This document shows, in pieces, positions 17,209 through 26,335 of a stretch of DNA of 64,000 nucleotides. Source of the stretch: Novosphingobium sp. SG707 (GTDB taxonomy: Bacteria > Pseudomonadota > Alphaproteobacteria > Sphingomonadales > Sphingomonadaceae); contig NZ_JAAZQL010000005.1 in assembly GCF_012275515.1 (NCBI RefSeq), forward strand, positions 186,001 to 250,000, read 5' to 3'. The translations under genes and the position numbers were made by a program. The notes under the pieces were generated by a model. That model did not search any database and had not been told where the DNA came from. It was given only the letters and a program-made list of their open reading frames with translations. How positions within the stretch are numbered: the first letter of the stretch is position 1; the number at the start of each line of letters is the position of its first letter.

Positions 17209-17891
17209 CAGTCCAGCCCGCCCACATCAAGCGCCTCGATAATAGCGCGGCGCCATTGTTCGGGACCGTCCTCGGCCCCGCCGGTCTCCACCCCGCCGCT
17301 GCGGCTTTCCATGCGGATCGCACCGCGCGCCAGGGTGGGGTCGGCCTGCACTTGCCAGTCATTGGGCAGGTAGGCGCGGATGGCAGCCAGATCTTCGGGA
17401 TGCAGCCGGATCAGGCGGTCATCATCGGCGCGGTTGAACATCGCGACGGCGCGCTCGACCCGGCGCAGCAGCGCGTCCTTGTCCAGCGCCAGCGGCGCAA
17501 GACAGCTTTCGCATAGCGCGATCACCGTTTCCATCAGGCGCTGGCGGAATTGTTCGGCCAGTTCGCCGTCCAGACGCCGGACCACCGTTTCCATTCGTCC
17601 GCGCGTTTCATCCGCCTTGGCGGCGGCCAGTTCGGCGGCCTCCTGCGCATCGGCCCAGCCCTGCGCATAGGCATCGGCGCGGGCCTCCTCGATGGGATCG
17701 GGCGCGGCGGGAAATTCGGGCACGATGACCGGGGGCGGCGCGGTCTCCGGGGCAGGATCGGCGGCAAAGCGCATCCGCATGACCGAGAGCGGGCGGGGCA
17801 GATCCTCCTCGATCCCGCGCAGCCCGGCAAAGCGCGCATCGGGGGTGAACCCACCGCCGCCGCTGCCCAGCATGGCGCCCAGATCAGACAT
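17208..17891 (-). CDS. fliH: FliH, regulator of the FliI ATPase
   Basis: A 227-aa protein with a Pro/Glu-rich N-terminal half and a C-terminal domain containing RQRLMETVIALCESCLAPLALDK, matching the FliH/V-ATPase E-subunit fold. FliH binds FliI and docks it to FliN at the C ring. It overlaps fliG by 8 bases. Confidence 0.9.
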   Translation of the reverse strand: MSDLGAMLGSGGGGFTPDARFAGLRGIEEDLPRPLSVMRMRFAADPAPETAPPPVIVPEFPAAPDPIEEARADAYAQGWADAQEAAELAAAKADETRGRMETVVRRLDGELAEQFRQRLMETVIALCESCLAPLALDKDALLRRVERAVAMFNRADDDRLIRLHPEDLAAIRAYLPNDWQVQADPTLARGAIRMESRSGGVETGGAEDGPEQWRRAIIEALDVGGLD

Positions 17892-18930
17892 AATCGTCCT
17901 CGCCGCCGCCGAAGGAGATCACGCCCTCGGCCGCCAGACGGCGCGCGGCGGTGACGATCTGCTTTTGCGCCTCGACGCAATCGGCCATTTTCAACCGGCC
18001 GCGGCTGGCGATCTCGTCCTTGACGCCATCGGCGGCGCGGCTGGACATCGCGGCGAAGAACACATCGCGCTGATCCTCGGCAATGCCCTTGAGCGCGTTG
18101 ATGAGAACGTCGCTTTCCACCTCGCGCAGCAGGGCGCCCATGGATTTGGGGTCGAGTTCGAAGAGATGTTCGAATTTGAACATCTCGTTCTCGATCGCGC
18201 GGGCCAGCGCCTTGTCCATCTTGGTGATCTCGGGGATGACCCGCTTTTCCACCGTCTTGGCCGAGTTGTTGATGATTTCGGCGGCGTTTTTCGCACCTCC
18301 CATCGACAGCGTGCCGCGCCCGTGAAACTCGATGATCCGGCGGCTGAGCAATTCCTCCAGCATCAGCAGCGCCTCGGGGCTGACCGGCCCCATCGTGGCC
18401 ACGCGGTGAACCACCTGCGTCTGTTGTTCGGGGGGCAGCGAATGGAGCACCTTGGCCGCGACATCGGGTTCAAGCTGGACCAGCAGCACGGCAATCGCCT
18501 GCGGATGCTCGCCCCGCACCAGCGGCACGATGGCGGCCGGATTGAGCCATTTGGTGATGTCGAGCGGGCTGGCGGGCGGGGCCTCGGGTGCGATGCGCTC
18601 CATCAGATTGTCGGCCTTGATCGTGCCCACCGCGCGGCGCATCAAGCCATGCACGCGGTCGGTGCGGCCCCATGCGTGGATGCCCAGTTTTTCGGTGCGC
18701 GCGGCAAAACCATCGACCGCGCGGCAGATCGCCTCAGGCCCGATTTCGCCCAGCGCGCACATCTTCTGCCCCAGCAACTGCAGTTCGGCCGGGCTCAATT
18801 GCCCCAGCATCCGGCTGGCCTGATCCTCATCCAGCAGCATCACCAGCACGGCGGCGGCCTCGGCATCCGAGAGCGAGGGCACGGCGAGCGCCTGGGCGCC
18901 TGCGGTTTCGAGGGAATTCATCTCGCTCAT
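17884..18930 (-). CDS. fliG: FliG, flagellar motor switch protein
   Basis: A 348-aa protein of normal length with three armadillo-like domains. It shows VMLLDEDQASRMLGQLSP, the middle-domain EHPQAIAVLLVQLEP (PFAM FliG_M core) and the C-terminal torque helix region (KALARAIENEMFKFEHLFELD). FliG contacts the MS ring through its N-terminus and the MotA stator through charged C-terminal residues. It overlaps fliF by 4 bases. Confidence 0.96.
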   Translation of the reverse strand: MSEMNSLETAGAQALAVPSLSDAEAAAVLVMLLDEDQASRMLGQLSPAELQLLGQKMCALGEIGPEAICRAVDGFAARTEKLGIHAWGRTDRVHGLMRRAVGTIKADNLMERIAPEAPPASPLDITKWLNPAAIVPLVRGEHPQAIAVLLVQLEPDVAAKVLHSLPPEQQTQVVHRVATMGPVSPEALLMLEELLSRRIIEFHGRGTLSMGGAKNAAEIINNSAKTVEKRVIPEITKMDKALARAIENEMFKFEHLFELDPKSMGALLREVESDVLINALKGIAEDQRDVFFAAMSSRAADGVKDEIASRGRLKMADCVEAQKQIVTAARRLAAEGVISFGGGEDDYV

Positions 18931-20660
18931 GGGGTGGGCGCCTCTTCCTGGGTGGGCTGCTGCAACATCTGGCGCAGGGCGATGACCGCCGTGTCGGGCT
19001 TGGTATCGACGATCTGCTGGGCCAGGCCGACCTGCCGTTCGATCATGTCAGCGTCGATGGGTTGCGGTTCGGGATCGCGGCTGCGCGACGAAATGGCGGC
19101 AAGGCCGGGGGGATCGGCGGCATTGACGGTTTCAGCCGCTTCTGCGCTTTCCTCTTCGGCGGCGGCCTGCGCCTTGGCCTTATCGGCCTTGGAGAGCTTT
19201 TTGGGCGCGGCCGGCTTGTCGCCCCGCACCGCCTTGATCAGCGGGCGCACACCCAGCAGCAGCACCATCAGCGTGCCCAGCAGCATCGCCCCGTAATGCA
19301 GCGCGCGGGCAAACCACGGCGCTTCATAGAAAGGCACCGGGGCCGCCGTGACAGGCTCGAAACTGCGCACCACCACGGCCACCTGATCGCCGCGCGCCGG
19401 GTCGGCGCCCACGGCGGCCGAGACCAGCGACTTGATCTGGTCTATGTCGCTCTGTTTGGCCTTGGCCATCGCCTTGGAGGACAGCGCGACCGCCACCGAC
19501 AGACGCCGGATCCGGCCCGGCCCGCGATTGGTCACGGCCACCTCGCGGCCCAGCTCGTAATTCTTGCTGGCGCTGGTTTCGCTGGCGGTGGGGGCGGGGC
19601 TGGCGGCGGAGGAGGGCGTGCCCTGCGGCGCGCCGGGCGAAGGCTGGGTGGTGGGCGGCGGCGTATTCGACAGCGTGCCGGGGATGCCGGAAGGCTGGGG
19701 CGTGGCGGCCTGCTGGCTTTGCTGGCTGGTTTCGCTGCGCACCACGCCCTGTTTGTCATAGGATTCGCGCGCGCTGGTTACCTGTTCCATGTCCAGATCG
19801 ATCTGGATCTCGCTGGTGAAATTGTCATCGCCCAGCATCGGGGTCAGCAGCGCGGCCACCTGACCGTGCAGCTTTTCCTCCATCCGGGCCTGCATTTCCA
19901 GCCGGTCGCTGTCCGCCCCGCCGCGATCGGTCAGCAGGCGGCCGCGTTGGTCAACCACCCGCACCGCATCGGGCGAAAGGCCGGGCACCGAGCCCGCCAC
20001 CAGATTGACGACCGCCTGAACCTGATTGTCCGAAAGCTGGCGCCCATCGGCAAGGCGGAGCATGACCGAGGCCGAAGGGGCGATCTGATCGCGCACAAAG
20101 ACCGATTTCTCGCCCTCGGCAATATGGACGCGCACCGACTGGACGCCGTCGATCTCTTTGAGCGAGAGCATCAGTTCATGTTCGCGCGCGGCGCGCAGAC
20201 GTTCGCCCTCCAGCGCGCGGCTGGCCCCCATCGGCAATTTGTCGAGGCTGTCATTGGCCGTATCGGGCATCGAGAGCGTCCCGCTCTGCGCCACGACCAT
20301 GCGCGCCTTGTAGAGATTGCTCTCGTCCACCGTCAGCGTGCCGGTAGAATTGTCGATCGAATAGGTGATCTTGGCCTTGTCTAGCTGTTCGGCCACATTG
20401 GCGCGCTCGCCGTCGTCGAGATGCGAATAAAGCACACGCTGGGGCGGCTGGGCCAACATGCCCCATGCCAAAGCGCCCGCGCCCAGCAGGGACACGCCGG
20501 CAAACCACGGCAGCGCCTTTTTGACCGGGCCTTGCCCCAGAAACGCACGGGCGCGGGCCATCGGCGGCCCGGCATCGGGCGCGGTCAGCGGGGTGAGGAT
20601 CGAGCCCGGCGACGCGGCGGGCAGGCCGCCCATTTCGGCGGCCGGAACGAGGTCGGCCAT
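18927..20660 (-). CDS. fliF: FliF, MS-ring protein
   Basis: A 577-aa protein with membrane helices near residues 52-73 and 459-480, ring-building motifs between them (RVHIAEGEKSVFVRDQ, PSASVMLRLADGR) and a C-terminal cytoplasmic tail that binds FliG. The linker around residues 305-365 is Pro/Ser/Thr-rich. FliF forms the MS ring, the first assembled part of the basal body. It follows fliE by 3 bases. Confidence 0.96.
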   Translation of the reverse strand: MADLVPAAEMGGLPAASPGSILTPLTAPDAGPPMARARAFLGQGPVKKALPWFAGVSLLGAGALAWGMLAQPPQRVLYSHLDDGERANVAEQLDKAKITYSIDNSTGTLTVDESNLYKARMVVAQSGTLSMPDTANDSLDKLPMGASRALEGERLRAAREHELMLSLKEIDGVQSVRVHIAEGEKSVFVRDQIAPSASVMLRLADGRQLSDNQVQAVVNLVAGSVPGLSPDAVRVVDQRGRLLTDRGGADSDRLEMQARMEEKLHGQVAALLTPMLGDDNFTSEIQIDLDMEQVTSARESYDKQGVVRSETSQQSQQAATPQPSGIPGTLSNTPPPTTQPSPGAPQGTPSSAASPAPTASETSASKNYELGREVAVTNRGPGRIRRLSVAVALSSKAMAKAKQSDIDQIKSLVSAAVGADPARGDQVAVVVRSFEPVTAAPVPFYEAPWFARALHYGAMLLGTLMVLLLGVRPLIKAVRGDKPAAPKKLSKADKAKAQAAAEEESAEAAETVNAADPPGLAAISSRSRDPEPQPIDADMIERQVGLAQQIVDTKPDTAVIALRQMLQQPTQEEAPTP

Positions 20661-20663
20661 TTA

Positions 20664-21044
20664 TCAGACCCCCATTTTCATGATGTCTTGATAGGCGGAA
20701 AGCAGCTTGTTGCGCACCTGAAGCGTGGCCTCGAAACCGACCGAGGCTTCCTGCCGCGCCAGCATCACTTTGGCGACATCCTGCGTCTGGCCGGTTTCAT
20801 AGGCGGTGGTCAGCTGGTCCGCGCGCTGCTGGCTGGTGTTGACCGACTGCATCGCGTCGTTCAGCCGGTCGGTGAAATGGCCCTGACCAGAGGTGGCGCC
20901 GACAGACTGGGTCTGGGGCGAGTGGATCTGTTGCAGGATCTGCGATTTTTCGATGATCTGGGCGCGCAGATTCATGATATCGCGCAGGCCCGATGCCCCG
21001 CCCCATGCGCTACCGCCGCCCGCGATGCCCCCGATGGCGCTCAT
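20664..21044 (-). CDS. fliE: FliE, MS ring-rod junction protein
   Basis: A 126-aa protein whose C-terminal half carries the family pattern (GHFTDRLNDAMQSVNTSQQ, VMLARQEASVGFEATLQVR and NKLLSAYQDIMKM). FliE connects the FliF ring to the rod. It overlaps the upstream regulator gene by 4 bases. Confidence 0.95.
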   Translation of the reverse strand: MSAIGGIAGGGSAWGGASGLRDIMNLRAQIIEKSQILQQIHSPQTQSVGATSGQGHFTDRLNDAMQSVNTSQQRADQLTTAYETGQTQDVAKVMLARQEASVGFEATLQVRNKLLSAYQDIMKMGV

Positions 21045-22384
21045 CTGCGGCCTCCGCCCACTGCGGCCACCGGCATCCCGGCTTCACGCAGCGAGGCAAG
21101 GCGATAGCGCAGCGTGCGCTCGGAAATACCCAATTGGCGCGCGGCGGCGATCCGGCTGCCGCCACAGGCCGCCAGCGTTTCGAGGATGGCCTTGGCCTCG
21201 CTGACCTGCACGATGTTGGCCAGTTTGCGCCCGGTGGCTGCGGTCGGCTCGGGCATCGAGGCAACAGGTGCGGGTACGGCGGCTGTTTCGCTTGCCGCTG
21301 GTTCCTCGACCAGCTTGGCCACGCAGTCAAAGCGGATATGTTCCGGGCCGATTTCGGCGCTGGGCGAACCGCCCAGCCCTTCGGCCAGCAGGAGCGCGCG
21401 GCGGATGACATTTTCCAGCTCGCGCACATTGCCCGGCCAACCATGGCTGCGCAGCATGTGCAGCGCCTCTTCGCCGATCCATGGCACCGCGCGATGGGCG
21501 GGCGTGTGGCGCATCGCCAGCGCGAAGGCGAGCGGGGCAATATCCTCGGGCCGCTCGCGCAGCGGCTTGAGCGCCAGGGGAAAGACGTTGAGGCGATAGA
21601 ACAGATCGGCGCGGAACCGGCCCTGCGCCACTTCGGTGGGCAGATCGCGGTTGGCTGCGGCGATGATGCGGACATCGAAACGCACCGGCTGGGTTGCGCC
21701 GATCGGCACCACTTCGCCTTCCTGAAGCGCGCGCAGCAATTTGGCCTGCAGCGCCAGCGGCATTTCGGCAATTTCGTCGAGCAGCAGCGTGCCGCCGTCG
21801 GCCGCGCGGAAGAAACCCTCGTTGGCGCTGGTCGCGCCGGTAAAGGCGCCCTTGGTGTGGCCGAACAGCAGGGCTTCGAGCATGGCTTCGGGCATGGCGG
21901 CGCAGTTAACTGCGATGAAGGGGCCGTTGCGGCGCGGGCTGCTGTCGTGAATATAGCGGCTGAGCACTTCCTTGCCCGTGCCGGTTGGTCCGCCGATGAG
22001 CACGGGAATGTCGCTCATCGCCAGACGTTCGGCCAGCGCCAGCACCGAAAGCGAGTCCGGATCGGCCGCGACCGGACCACCCAATGTGGCACAAGAGATT
22101 AACGCGGCCAGCGCGTCCTCTCCGGCAGGGTCCGCATAGTTGAGCGCGAAATGCGGCTTGCGCCCGCCGCGCGGCGTGGGCAGCCGGTCGAGCCGGTTGG
22201 TCCGTCCATGAAACAGCAAGATTGTCGTGCGATCGTCACCATGGACGCAGGCTTTGCCATCGGCATCGCCTTCGACCAAGCGCAGCCGGCAGGTGTTGCC
22301 CATCGAGGCGATGACCGCCCCGGCGCGCTGAACCAGCGGGGCATGCCGCTGTGCCGTGCTGTTGGTGACCTCGATATAGTCCAT
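21041..22384 (-). CDS. flbD: Sigma-54-dependent flagellar transcriptional activator (FlbD/FleQ type)
   Basis: A 447-aa bacterial enhancer-binding protein. The N-terminal 130 residues do not look like a phospho-receiver. The AAA+ domain has Walker A GGPTGTGKEV (about 155-164), the sigma-54 contact loop GAFTGAT, Walker B GGTLLLDEIAEM, and the conserved WPGNVRELENVIRRA. A C-terminal Fis-type helix-turn-helix reads AARQLGISERTLRYRLASLREAG. Such proteins open sigma-54 promoters of middle and late flagellar genes, and matching promoters exist before flgB and fliC. It heads the fliE-fliS operon. The symbol follows the alphaproteobacterial FlbD position and is not certain. Confidence 0.88.
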   Translation of the reverse strand: MDYIEVTNSTAQRHAPLVQRAGAVIASMGNTCRLRLVEGDADGKACVHGDDRTTILLFHGRTNRLDRLPTPRGGRKPHFALNYADPAGEDALAALISCATLGGPVAADPDSLSVLALAERLAMSDIPVLIGGPTGTGKEVLSRYIHDSSPRRNGPFIAVNCAAMPEAMLEALLFGHTKGAFTGATSANEGFFRAADGGTLLLDEIAEMPLALQAKLLRALQEGEVVPIGATQPVRFDVRIIAAANRDLPTEVAQGRFRADLFYRLNVFPLALKPLRERPEDIAPLAFALAMRHTPAHRAVPWIGEEALHMLRSHGWPGNVRELENVIRRALLLAEGLGGSPSAEIGPEHIRFDCVAKLVEEPAASETAAVPAPVASMPEPTAATGRKLANIVQVSEAKAILETLAACGGSRIAAARQLGISERTLRYRLASLREAGMPVAAVGGGRR

Positions 22385-22422
22385 TGCTTCCCAGTCCCGG
22401 ATTTAACCATTCCCGAGGCTGT

Positions 22423-22444
22423 TTTTGACACCCCAACGTCAAAA
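22423..22444. promoter_or_regulatory. Inverted repeat upstream of the flagellar activator gene
   Basis: TTTTGAC (22423-22429) and GTCAAAA (22438-22444) form a perfect 7-bp inverted repeat with an 8-bp spacer. It lies 39-60 bases upstream of the activator's ATG. It is a candidate operator for the top of the flagellar cascade; the binding protein is unknown. Confidence 0.4.
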
Positions 22445-22511
22445 TCCGGCGTTATTTAAGTCCTCGTAACAATCCCTAGTTTGCCGGTTTCACCCCCCTG
22501 TTTTGCGGCTG

Positions 22512-22526
22512 TGGCGGCATGCTTGC
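22512..22526 (+). promoter_or_regulatory. Sigma-54 promoter upstream of flagellin
   Basis: TGGCGGCATGCTTGC has the GG and GC elements separated by exactly 10 bases and the complete TTGC -12 element. It would start transcription near 22538, giving a leader of about 250 bases before flagellin. A closer promoter candidate also exists. Confidence 0.55.
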
Positions 22527-22694
22527 CCAACAAGCGGCAAAAAAATTTTGTTTTGGGGCTTAATAAAGGGTGAAAGCGGCCGTCGCATGCGCGTTCCGCA
22601 GGATTGATTCGTTACCGCGGGCAGGACCGGGCGAATCACCTGACTGGATAAAACACGCCCAGCCCGGCGGCGCGCACAAATTTTCGCAAAGGGC

Positions 22695-22721
22695 TTAAAA
22701 CCGCGCTCTCCCGGCCGCTCT
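22695..22721 (+). promoter_or_regulatory. Candidate sigma-28 (FliA) promoter of flagellin
   Basis: TTAAAA (22695-22700), 14 bases, then CCGCTCT (22715-22721). The same arrangement with 14-base spacing precedes flgM. It is close to, but not identical with, the enteric FliA consensus TAAA-N15-GCCGATAA. It predicts a leader of about 60 bases. Confidence 0.45.
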
Positions 22722-22789
22722 AGAGGCTGGCAGCCAGTACCGGATGGACCGGCGGGCTGGCAACCTTCGGGACCAATCGGGAGTGAACC

Positions 22790-23620
22790 ATGACTGTCAT
22801 CAACACCAACGTTAACGCCCTTCAGGCGACCAATGCATCGAACAGCGCCGCCAACATGACCGCCAAGGCGATGACTCGCCTGTCGACCGGCACGCGCATC
22901 AACTCGGCCGCCGACGACGCGGCAGGTCTGGCGATCTCGACCTCGATGACCAGCCAGATCAACGGTATGAACCAGGGCATCAAGAACGCCAATGACGGCA
23001 TCTCGCTGGCCCAGACGGCGCAGGGTTCGCTGACCGAAGTGACCAACATGATGCAGCGCGTCCGCGAACTGTCGGTGCAGTCCACCTCGGGCACCTATCA
23101 GGACACCGACCGTCAGGACATGCAGCAGGAAGTCGACTCGCTCAAGACCCAGATCGGCTCGATCCTCTCGGACACCAAGTTCAACGGCAACGCGCTGTTC
23201 AACACCGCCGGCGCCGGCTCGGCTTCGACCACGACCTTCTCGATCCAGGCCGGTGCGAACAGCTCGGACACGATCACGCTGACCTCGCAGGGCATCGACT
23301 GGGCCGCGCAAAGCAGCAGCATCGACGTTTCGACCAGCGGTTCGGCCTCGGCCACCATCGACACGATGGACACGCTGATCCGTCAGGTTTCGACCGCAGC
23401 GGCCGGTTTCGGCGCCGGTCAGAGCCAGCTCCAGTCGGCGGTCAACAACCTGACCAACAACTCGACCAACCTCTCGGCCGCCCGCAGCCGCATTCAGGAC
23501 ACCGACTATTCGGCTGAGTCGACCGCGATGGCCAAGGCCCAGATCCTCTCGCAGGCATCGACCGCGATGATTGCCCAGGCCAACCAGAGCCAGCAGAATG
23601 TCCTCTCGCTGCTCAAGTAA
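22790..23620 (+). CDS. fliC: Flagellin
   Basis: A 276-aa flagellin with conserved N-terminal (MTVINTNVNALQATNASN, RLSTGTRINSAADDAAGLAI) and C-terminal (SRIQDTDYSAESTAMAKAQIL) helices and only a short variable centre (about residues 140-195). The outer D2/D3 domains are therefore missing. A GGGAG ribosome-binding site precedes the ATG. It is the only flagellin in the window, is transcribed opposite to the rest of the cluster, and has its own promoters and terminator. It is exported and polymerises into the filament. Confidence 0.97.
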   Translation: MTVINTNVNALQATNASNSAANMTAKAMTRLSTGTRINSAADDAAGLAISTSMTSQINGMNQGIKNANDGISLAQTAQGSLTEVTNMMQRVRELSVQSTSGTYQDTDRQDMQQEVDSLKTQIGSILSDTKFNGNALFNTAGAGSASTTTFSIQAGANSSDTITLTSQGIDWAAQSSSIDVSTSGSASATIDTMDTLIRQVSTAAAGFGAGQSQLQSAVNNLTNNSTNLSAARSRIQDTDYSAESTAMAKAQILSQASTAMIAQANQSQQNVLSLLK

Positions 23621-23645
23621 GCCGCGATCCGGGTAAATCCGGAAC

Positions 23646-23686
23646 AAGCCCGGTGCTTTCCCGCCAAAGGGAGGCGCCGGGTTTTT
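23646..23686 (+). terminator. Rho-independent terminator of flagellin
   Basis: CCCGGTGCTTTCCC pairs imperfectly with GGGAGGCGCCGGG and is followed by five T residues. It sits about 25 bases after the flagellin stop. Confidence 0.8.
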
Positions 23687-23726
23687 CCGCGTTTGCCTCC
23701 CGATTATCCAATGCCGGTCCATAAAG

Positions 23727-23762
23727 AAAAACGCCGCGTCCCGATGGGGGCGCGGCGTTTTG
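23727..23762. terminator. Bidirectional terminator between flagellin and the HAD-family gene
   Basis: AAAACGCCGCG-CCC pairs with GGG-CGCGGCGTTTT, flanked by A- and T-runs on both sides. It ends the minus-strand flg-mot block and backs up the flagellin terminator. Confidence 0.8.
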
Positions 23763-23781
23763 CTGTTGTCGGTGGCGCGGT

Positions 23782-26208
23782 TCAGACGGTCACACCTTCC
23801 TTCCATGTCACCGGGCGAAACACCACCAGCAACATCATGGGCGTATCATCGCGGCGCGGCGGCGGGTTGATCAGCGCAAAGCCATGGGGCGATGTGCATT
23901 GCCACAGATTGCCTGAAACCGCCTCGATCCCCTCCAGCAGCGGCGACATGGCGACCTCGCGGCTGGCCGTGTCATGCGTGTTGTTGAGGTGTTCATGCTG
24001 GGGCAGGGCGGTGATCGAATAGACCTCGACCCAATCGAAAAGTGCGCCGAACTGGATCGCGGCGGTATAGCGGCAATCACCGATCGGGATGCACAGGCTG
24101 TGATAGCCATTATGCGTGGGCAGCGCGTTGAAGCGGGTTTCGACCACTTCCTGACCGTTGCTGTAGATCGTTGGCACCAGGAAGCTGCCCTCGGCGACGA
24201 AATCGCCCACGTTGAGCATCATGCCGAAACGGCTGGTGGCCAGATAGGCGAGGCGGGTGGCCATGCCTTCCTCGGACAATTCGGCAGGCAGGAACATCCG
24301 CCGCGCGCCCTTCAGATAGAACAGACCTTGTTGGCGCAGCCCCCTTTGCGCATGACCCTTGTGGAACAGCGCGATGGTTTCATCCGTGCCCAGATTGACG
24401 TCATGCTCGAAACTTTCAAACACGCCCAATTCATAAGGCATGGGCAGGAACATCAGCCGGGTCAGCGTGGCGGCATTGGCGCGGCGCCAGTGCTCGGCTT
24501 CCATCGCCGGATCGCGGCTGGCGCGCCCGCTGGCGGCGGGCTGGGTCCGGGCGAAATGCAGGCATCCCTGCTGGGCCGCCTCGCGGATCGCGCTTTGCGC
24601 CTGCTTGATGTCATTGGCGCGACGGATCGGGGCGCCCCGCTCGGTATAGTCGATCACCGAGCCTGCGGTGTTGGTGCAGAACTGCTCGAACACCGCGACA
24701 TTGTTGGCCATGGCGCCCAGCGCATCATGGTCATAATGGCGCTCGTCGAAATAGCCCGCCTTGTCCAGCCCGCTCACCTCCACCTCGCGCAGCAGCAGAT
24801 AGCGCCCCGCGACATGCACCCCCATCGCCTCGGCCAGCAGCGCGTCGATCCGGTTCTGCACCGAGCCGTTATAGCCAAGGTCGACCAGCATCAGCGTATC
24901 GCCGGGCCGGGGATCGGCGGCATGGCGGATATGGGTGATGATCCGGTCGGCCATGCGGCGCGCGGCCTTGTGGATGAAGCGGCGGATCTCGCGCCGGTCG
25001 AGCAGGGCATAGAGCGCCTGCGTCCCCTTGGTCTTGTCGGGAATCGCGGCCAGTTTCTTGACCTCGGCGGGCGGGGCCAGCAACTGGCGGGCGATCACGG
25101 CCGGATCGGTGCCCAACTGGTCCTCGACATAGGCGTCGATGGCCGCATCGGTGGTAAAGATCGCGCCCGTGGCGGTAAAACGGCTGATCTCGACCGCGTG
25201 GCCCTGGTCGCCGCTGCGTTGGCGATGGACCTGCATCGGCAGATGGCCGTCGCGCATCAGGAACAGCCGGTGGACCGTGCCGCCATGCCTTTGCCGCAGC
25301 GCCTCGGCTTCATCATCCAGCCAGCGGTCATAACCGGCAAAGACCGGCCCGAGCACGGCATAGCCGAAATGCTGCGCCGTATCGGTCAATTGCGGCGTCC
25401 ATTGCGCCAGCGCGGCGCGGTGGGGCTGGGGGGCGCCCAGCGTGCCCTTGCCCTCGGACAGCAGCGTGTCGAGGCAGGCCTCCAGCCGCAACTGGCGCTC
25501 GATTTCGGCATGGAATTGCTTGAGGTGGACCGCCTGCACGCCAAAGGGCGTCACGCCGCGCACGTCGGCATTCAGATTGTCGCCGATATGCAGCACGGCC
25601 GCCGCATCGACCCCCAGTTCGGGCAGCACATGACGATAGAGCCCGCGCGCCTTGGGCAGGCGCCAATGCGAGGAGACGAAGACCCGGTCGATCATGGCCG
25701 AGAGTTCCTCGCCCCCCACCCGCGCGATCAGTTCGCGCAGCATGTCCTCGCTCAGATAGGTGTCCGAGACGATCACCACCTGCATCCCGCGCGCCTTGGC
25801 CCGGCGGATCAGCTCGACCGTGGGGGTAAAGGCATAGCAATGGGTGGCCTCGGCATCCAGTTCGGCGCGGATCGCGGCCTCGCGCGTCTCGGGCGCGGCG
25901 CCGGGCATCAGCTTGTCATAGATCTCGGCAATGGTGATATCCTCGCCGCGCACCATCAGATGGGCGGCGCGTCGGGCGGCCTCCTCGGCGCGGGCGCGCT
26001 GGGAACCGGCGATGCCCGGCAGCACCTTGAACACATCGACCGGCCGATAGGTGTCGCGCCAGATCAGCGTGTCGAAACAGTCGAGGCTGAGCACCCGCGC
26101 CATCGGGAAATCATCGAGCACATCGGGCAGTTCATGGGGCAGAACTTCGCTGCGGGCGGGGGTGACCCGATCGGATGCCAGCGTGGCGTGGTCGAGTGGC
26201 ACAGACAT
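23782..26208 (-). CDS. Large HAD-superfamily protein (COG5610-like) next to flagellin
   Basis: The ATG at 26208 follows GGAG at 7 bases and gives 808 aa; the frame is open up to 26286. The N-terminal third is a HAD domain: nucleophile motif LSLDCFDTLIWRD (about residues 40-52), a VSDTYLS motif II, and HIGDNLNADVRG as motif IV. The remaining 500 residues include FLMRDGHLPMQ and a DLGYNGSVQ segment and were not assigned. Similar proteins are usually found among cell-surface glycan genes. Lying between motB and flagellin it may modify flagellin or another surface structure, but that is inference from position. It is the last gene of the minus-strand block. Confidence 0.65.
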   Translation of the reverse strand: MSVPLDHATLASDRVTPARSEVLPHELPDVLDDFPMARVLSLDCFDTLIWRDTYRPVDVFKVLPGIAGSQRARAEEAARRAAHLMVRGEDITIAEIYDKLMPGAAPETREAAIRAELDAEATHCYAFTPTVELIRRAKARGMQVVIVSDTYLSEDMLRELIARVGGEELSAMIDRVFVSSHWRLPKARGLYRHVLPELGVDAAAVLHIGDNLNADVRGVTPFGVQAVHLKQFHAEIERQLRLEACLDTLLSEGKGTLGAPQPHRAALAQWTPQLTDTAQHFGYAVLGPVFAGYDRWLDDEAEALRQRHGGTVHRLFLMRDGHLPMQVHRQRSGDQGHAVEISRFTATGAIFTTDAAIDAYVEDQLGTDPAVIARQLLAPPAEVKKLAAIPDKTKGTQALYALLDRREIRRFIHKAARRMADRIITHIRHAADPRPGDTLMLVDLGYNGSVQNRIDALLAEAMGVHVAGRYLLLREVEVSGLDKAGYFDERHYDHDALGAMANNVAVFEQFCTNTAGSVIDYTERGAPIRRANDIKQAQSAIREAAQQGCLHFARTQPAASGRASRDPAMEAEHWRRANAATLTRLMFLPMPYELGVFESFEHDVNLGTDETIALFHKGHAQRGLRQQGLFYLKGARRMFLPAELSEEGMATRLAYLATSRFGMMLNVGDFVAEGSFLVPTIYSNGQEVVETRFNALPTHNGYHSLCIPIGDCRYTAAIQFGALFDWVEVYSITALPQHEHLNNTHDTASREVAMSPLLEGIEAVSGNLWQCTSPHGFALINPPPRRDDTPMMLLVVFRPVTWKEGVTV

Positions 26209-26335
26209 GACAAGGCTCCATACTTGACGGAGCCGCGCCTTGGGCCGAATATAGCGCCAGACCTCGCCCCGTTCCTGTGTTGCCAAGAAGTAAATGGGCG
26301 AGGTGAAGAAGCCGTCTTGGCTGAATTACGCAGCT

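Noticed and set aside
22564..22586. TAAA-N11-GCCGTCGC as a sigma-28 promoter before flagellin
   Set aside because: The spacing is about four bases too short and the -10 match is poor; the TTAAAA element at 22695 fits better.
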